Shown here piece after piece: positions 32,344 to 35,008 of a stretch of 35,008 bases of DNA (within the stretch, counting starts at the first letter, position 1; every line of letters starts with the position of its first letter). A model generated the notes under the pieces. That model saw only the letters and a list, made by a program, of their open reading frames with translations, ran no database searches and was not told the origin of the DNA. The position numbers and the translations under genes are program-made. Source of the DNA: Aeromicrobium sp. (GTDB taxonomy: Bacteria > Actinomycetota > Actinomycetes > Propionibacteriales > Nocardioidaceae); contig SSHC01000105.1 in assembly GCA_008017265.1 (NCBI GenBank), forward strand, positions 1-35,008, in the 5' to 3' direction.

Positions 32344-32970
32344 GTTGCTGCACTGAAGCGCGAGCGAACGCTCGTCCGGCGCAGGCGCGTCGAAGTTCAC
32401 TGTCGCGACTGACAGCGAACCGGAGTCGGCAATCTGGGTAAGTTCGGGAGACAAACCAAAGCGCGGATCGATCTCGATGTCTTGATCAGCGAGCGCCTTT
32501 TGCAGTTCCTGCATTCCCAACTGCGCAAGGGCTTCAGGGTTCTTTTCCTCAGGCGCGACGGCGCGACCCAACTCAGTGGCGATCGCACCCATGCGCATGT
32601 TCGCTTGGTAGATCGAATCGAACGCGGCACGATCGTCGGCGGTTAAAGAGTCGCGGAAGGCAGCAACTTCAGCGGTAAGTTCGTCATCCACGGTGACTTT
32701 GATGCCTCGTTCTTTGGCAATTTGTTCGGAAACCTCAGTGATAACGAGGCTCGCGATCGCTTGGAGTCGCATTTGCGTATTGTCGGTTGCCGAACCCTCA
32801 GGTTGGCCCACCATGTTCACCTGGCAGAACGTCCGGGCGGCTTCGTCGGCCGTCTGCATGGTGATTCGTTCACCGTTGACGACCGCGGCCGCTCCCGGGT
32901 TGACCGAACCACACGCCGACAACAAGCCAGCAACAACTGCTAATCCAAGAATGCGAGACTTCAAAGCCAT
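32341..32970 (-). CDS. SurA N-terminal-like lipoprotein
   Basis: A 209-residue exported lipoprotein. The signal peptide ends in GLLSAC (Cys 20). AAAVVNGERITMQTADEAARTFCQ resembles the start of the SurA/PpiC chaperone N-domain, followed by long helices (RLQAIASLVITEVSEQIAKERGIKVTVDDELTAEVAAFRDSL). The rotamase domain is absent; the C-terminal part LGLSPE...SLSVATVNF is short. A role in helping fold exported proteins is likely but inferred. ATG 32970 lies 7 bases after TAGGCT. It is the first gene before mazG in the conserved block; a different lipoprotein (LpqU) stands near here in Mycobacterium. Confidence 0.78.
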   Translation of the reverse strand: MALKSRILGLAVVAGLLSACGSVNPGAAAVVNGERITMQTADEAARTFCQVNMVGQPEGSATDNTQMRLQAIASLVITEVSEQIAKERGIKVTVDDELTAEVAAFRDSLTADDRAAFDSIYQANMRMGAIATELGRAVAPEEKNPEALAQLGMQELQKALADQDIEIDPRFGLSPELTQIADSGSLSVATVNFDAPAPDERSLALQCSN

Positions 32971-32977
32971 AGGTCAC

Positions 32978-32983
32978 AGCCTA
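32978..32983 (-). promoter_or_regulatory. Putative -10 TAGGCT of the SurA-like lipoprotein gene
   Basis: TAGGCT ends 7 bases before ATG 32970; leaderless spacing. Confidence 0.5.
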
Positions 32984-33035
32984 GCCTCGCTGTGCCAAGA
33001 AAAGGCTCACACCCACCTCGATTCGACGCGGTGAC

Positions 33036-33041
33036 TAGCAT
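33036..33041 (+). promoter_or_regulatory. Putative -10 TAGCAT of the family 2 glycosyltransferase gene
   Basis: TAGCAT ends 7 bases before ATG 33049 and overlaps the alternative ATG at 33040, which favours 33049 as start. Confidence 0.4.
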
Positions 33042-33048
33042 GAATCGC

Positions 33049-33978
33049 ATGCTCGGCAACCCATCAGTGACAATCGCAGTGCTTACGTTCAAGCGTCCGC
33101 GCGACATCGACGAAGCCCTACCCCTACTTGTCGACCAAGTTGCGCGCTATGACGGTGCGGGCACAGTTCTCGTCATTGACAACGATGCGAACGCCTCAGC
33201 AGCCGACGTTGTGGGCTCACATACGGACCCTCGCATCAAGTATGTCGTTGAGAGTACGCCCGGGATCGCCGCTGCCCGCAATCGCGCACTCAGCGAGACC
33301 ACCACTGACCTGATCATCTTTATCGACGACGACGAACGTCCGAGCCACGATTGGCTCGCGCTCATGGTTGGCGAATACCGCAAGCATCCTGGCACGCTCG
33401 GCGTTTTCGGCCTCGTTGACTCAACTTTCGGTGACGATCCAGACCCGTGGCTCGTGGCTGGCAAGTTTTTTGAGCGACGCAAGCCCCCTACTGGCACGTC
33501 ACTTGATGTGGTCGCCACCAACAATCTGCTGCTCGATATGGCTCGCCTGCGCGAACTCGACTTGAAATTTGACAATGCTTACGGAATCAGTGGCGGTTCA
33601 GACACCATGTTCAGTCGTCAAGCACGCCAACGCGGCGGCACGTTTTTCTTCTGCGCCGAAGCGCTCGTACACGATGTTGTGCCGGAAGATCGGGCGACTC
33701 GACAGTGGGTTCTCCAACGTGCGCACCGGAGCGGGAACAGTTGGAGCCGCACCCAAATTGACGTCATCGATTCGGCGCCGAAGCGCCTCGCGGCCAGACT
33801 CAAACTCACCGCGAGTGGCCTCGCCCGCGTTGGTTTCGGAATTGTTCGAGGCACGTTTGGGTTTGTGACCCGAAATCTCTCACAGCGCGCTCAAGGCGCC
33901 CGCAATATCTACCGAGGTGCGGGCCTGATTTCCGGAGCGTGGGGACACACTCACGTCGAGTACGCCCGCAAGCAGTAG
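33049..33978 (+). CDS. Family 2 (GT-A) glycosyltransferase
   Basis: A 309-residue glycosyltransferase. VTIAVLTFKRPRDIDEALP is the nucleotide-sugar-binding start, TPGIAAARNRALSETTTDLIIFIDDDERPSHDW contains the DxD-type motif (IDDDE), and NNLLLDMARL with ISGGSDTMFSRQARQRGG matches the acceptor region of GT2 enzymes. A basic C-terminal region (APKRLAARLKLTASGLARVGFGIV) may attach to the membrane. Donor and acceptor are unknown; envelope polysaccharide or lipid glycosylation is plausible. ATG 33049 is chosen by the -10 spacing and the conserved start; the track start at 32992 adds residues unlike the family. It converges on mfd. Confidence 0.87.
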   Translation: MLGNPSVTIAVLTFKRPRDIDEALPLLVDQVARYDGAGTVLVIDNDANASAADVVGSHTDPRIKYVVESTPGIAAARNRALSETTTDLIIFIDDDERPSHDWLALMVGEYRKHPGTLGVFGLVDSTFGDDPDPWLVAGKFFERRKPPTGTSLDVVATNNLLLDMARLRELDLKFDNAYGISGGSDTMFSRQARQRGGTFFFCAEALVHDVVPEDRATRQWVLQRAHRSGNSWSRTQIDVIDSAPKRLAARLKLTASGLARVGFGIVRGTFGFVTRNLSQRAQGARNIYRGAGLISGAWGHTHVEYARKQ

Positions 33979-34004
33979 CCTGCCCGGATGTCCGGCCCGG
34001 GCGT

Positions 34005-35008
34005 TCACCCGTTGATCGTGTCGATCGTGTCCGAAACCCATGCCAGCAAGGCACGTCCGCGAAGGGGCTTACCTCCGAATCCCGGTTCTTTAGGTTGCGG
34101 AATCTGAAGCACGCCTGCGGCTTCCTTGTAGAGACTCTTGGGATGGATCCTCGCCATCCGCACTTTGCCGGACTCAGGCAACACGACTGGAGAGAAATGC
34201 ATATTTGAGCCGGCCGCCGTGACTTCACGCAAGCCACTGGCACGCACCTTGATGCGCAACAAGGCCACTTCGATGAGCAACTCGACCGGCTCGGGCAGTG
34301 GCCCGTATCGGTCCTTGAGTTCGGCGACGATCTGATCGACGTCTTCGCTCGTGCGCACCTGCGCCAAATGCTTATACATTTCGAGCCGTAGCCGCTCACT
34401 CGAAACATAATCGTGCGGCAAGTGGGCCTCGATTGGCAGCTCCATGCGCACTTCGGGTTCGGGCCCGTCTTCGCCACGGAACTCCGCCACGGCTTCGCCC
34501 ACGAGCCGGATATACAAGTCAAACCCGACATCAGCAATATGGCCCGATTGTTCACCACCCAAGAGGTTCCCGGCGCCTCGAATCTCAAGATCCTTCATCG
34601 CCACAGCCATACCGCCGCCCAACTCAGAGTGCGATGCGATCGTCTGCAGTCGATCGTGTGCGGTTTCGCTCAAGGGCTTGTCTGGCGGATACAGGAAGTA
34701 CGCGTACGCGCGTTCACGGCTTCGGCCGACGCGTCCACGCAATTGATGCAATTGTGACAACCCGAGCGTGTCAGCGCGTTCGATAATCATCGTGTTCGCG
34801 TTGGAGACGTCCAGACCCGATTCGACGATCGTGGTGCACACGAGCACGTCGAAGTTCCCTTCCCAGAACTGCACCATGACTTCTTCGAGTCGCGCCTCCC
34901 CCATTTGCCCATGTGCCGCCGCGATGCGCGCTTCGGGAACGAGTTCTTTCAACGCCGCGACTGCTCGATCGATGCTCTGCACGCGGTTATGAATGAAGAA
35001 CACTTGGC
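34005..35008 (-). CDS. mfd: Transcription-repair coupling factor Mfd, C-terminal part (5' end outside window)
   Basis: The last 334 residues of Mfd, the ATP-dependent translocase that removes stalled RNA polymerase and recruits the UvrABC repair system. Visible are FFIHNRVQSI (helicase domain 2), the RecG-like VLVCTTIVESGLDVSNANTMIIERADTLGLSQLHQLRGRVGRSRERAYAYF (motifs V-VI and the TRG region) and MKDLEIRGAGNLLGGEQSGHIADVGFDLY. The C-terminal D7 domain contains LPIEAHLPHDYVSSERLRLEMYKHLA and ELKDRYGPLPEPVELLI. The reading frame is open to the window edge, and the GTG at 35003 is an internal Val. It is the usual neighbour of mazG/eno in actinobacteria. Confidence 0.96.
   Translation of the reverse strand, partial: QVFFIHNRVQSIDRAVAALKELVPEARIAAAHGQMGEARLEEVMVQFWEGNFDVLVCTTIVESGLDVSNANTMIIERADTLGLSQLHQLRGRVGRSRERAYAYFLYPPDKPLSETAHDRLQTIASHSELGGGMAVAMKDLEIRGAGNLLGGEQSGHIADVGFDLYIRLVGEAVAEFRGEDGPEPEVRMELPIEAHLPHDYVSSERLRLEMYKHLAQVRTSEDVDQIVAELKDRYGPLPEPVELLIEVALLRIKVRASGLREVTAAGSNMHFSPVVLPESGKVRMARIHPKSLYKEAAGVLQIPQPKEPGFGGKPLRGRALLAWVSDTIDTING

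Noticed and set aside
33982-34002. GCCCGG/CCGGGC hairpin between the glycosyltransferase and mfd
   Set aside because: Only six pairs and no T-run on either strand; too weak to call a terminator.

Overview
The window is bacterial chromosome, densely coded (no gap above about 200 bases), GC-rich with many C/G third positions. It most likely comes from an actinobacterium. The evidence is a mycothiol S-conjugate amidase (mycothiol is an actinobacterial thiol) next to DUF4307 and greA, and the order mfd / SurA-like lipoprotein / mazG / eno / FtsB-DivIC / DUF501 / ppx, which matches the neighbourhood known from Mycobacterium. Many apparently leaderless genes fit too. Short gaps and overlapping stops suggest a compact genome. 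I cannot name the genus. No phage, transposase, integrase, CRISPR array or rRNA was seen.

Layout. 1-2906: end of a class III aminotransferase and an FGGY sugar kinase. 2931-4271: a small membrane protein, a HigBA-type toxin-antitoxin pair and a 63-residue Cys-rich protein. 4294-5970: a CsoR/CstR-type operator in front of a CoA-disulfide-reductase/rhodanese fusion. 6004-10294: mca, DUF4307, greA with a structured leader, ilvA and an AI-2E-family membrane protein. 10350-15874: msrA, a GT87-like membrane glycosyltransferase, a pirin/phosphatase pair, an SGNH hydrolase, a bidirectional terminator and a Bax-inhibitor-1 family protein. 15983-18630: a PadR regulator coupled to a HAAS-like membrane protein, then trmB coupled to a small unknown. 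18637-22654: glpD, a class I aminotransferase, a YigZ protein and a CueP-type lipoprotein. 22699-22771: a tRNA with anticodon UAA but a short variable region. 22817-28306: a large FtsX/MacB-type permease without its ATPase, divergent from two overlapping PapA-like acyltransferase genes, with a long palindrome between them. 28326-35008: the conserved ppx-to-mfd block, with a family 2 glycosyltransferase next to mfd.

The most informative patterns are: (i) a TAnnnT hexamer, often exactly TAGGCT, lying 6 or 7 bases before the start codon of many genes, which implies leaderless mRNAs; (ii) the divergent permease/PapA-like locus with its palindrome, the best candidate for an undescribed system, perhaps a surface lipid made by acyl transfer; (iii) the class I tRNA with a leucine UAA anticodon; (iv) the persulfide-type operator controlling a Cdr-rhodanese fusion and possibly the divergent Cys-rich protein. 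All function calls come from reading motifs; no database search was run.
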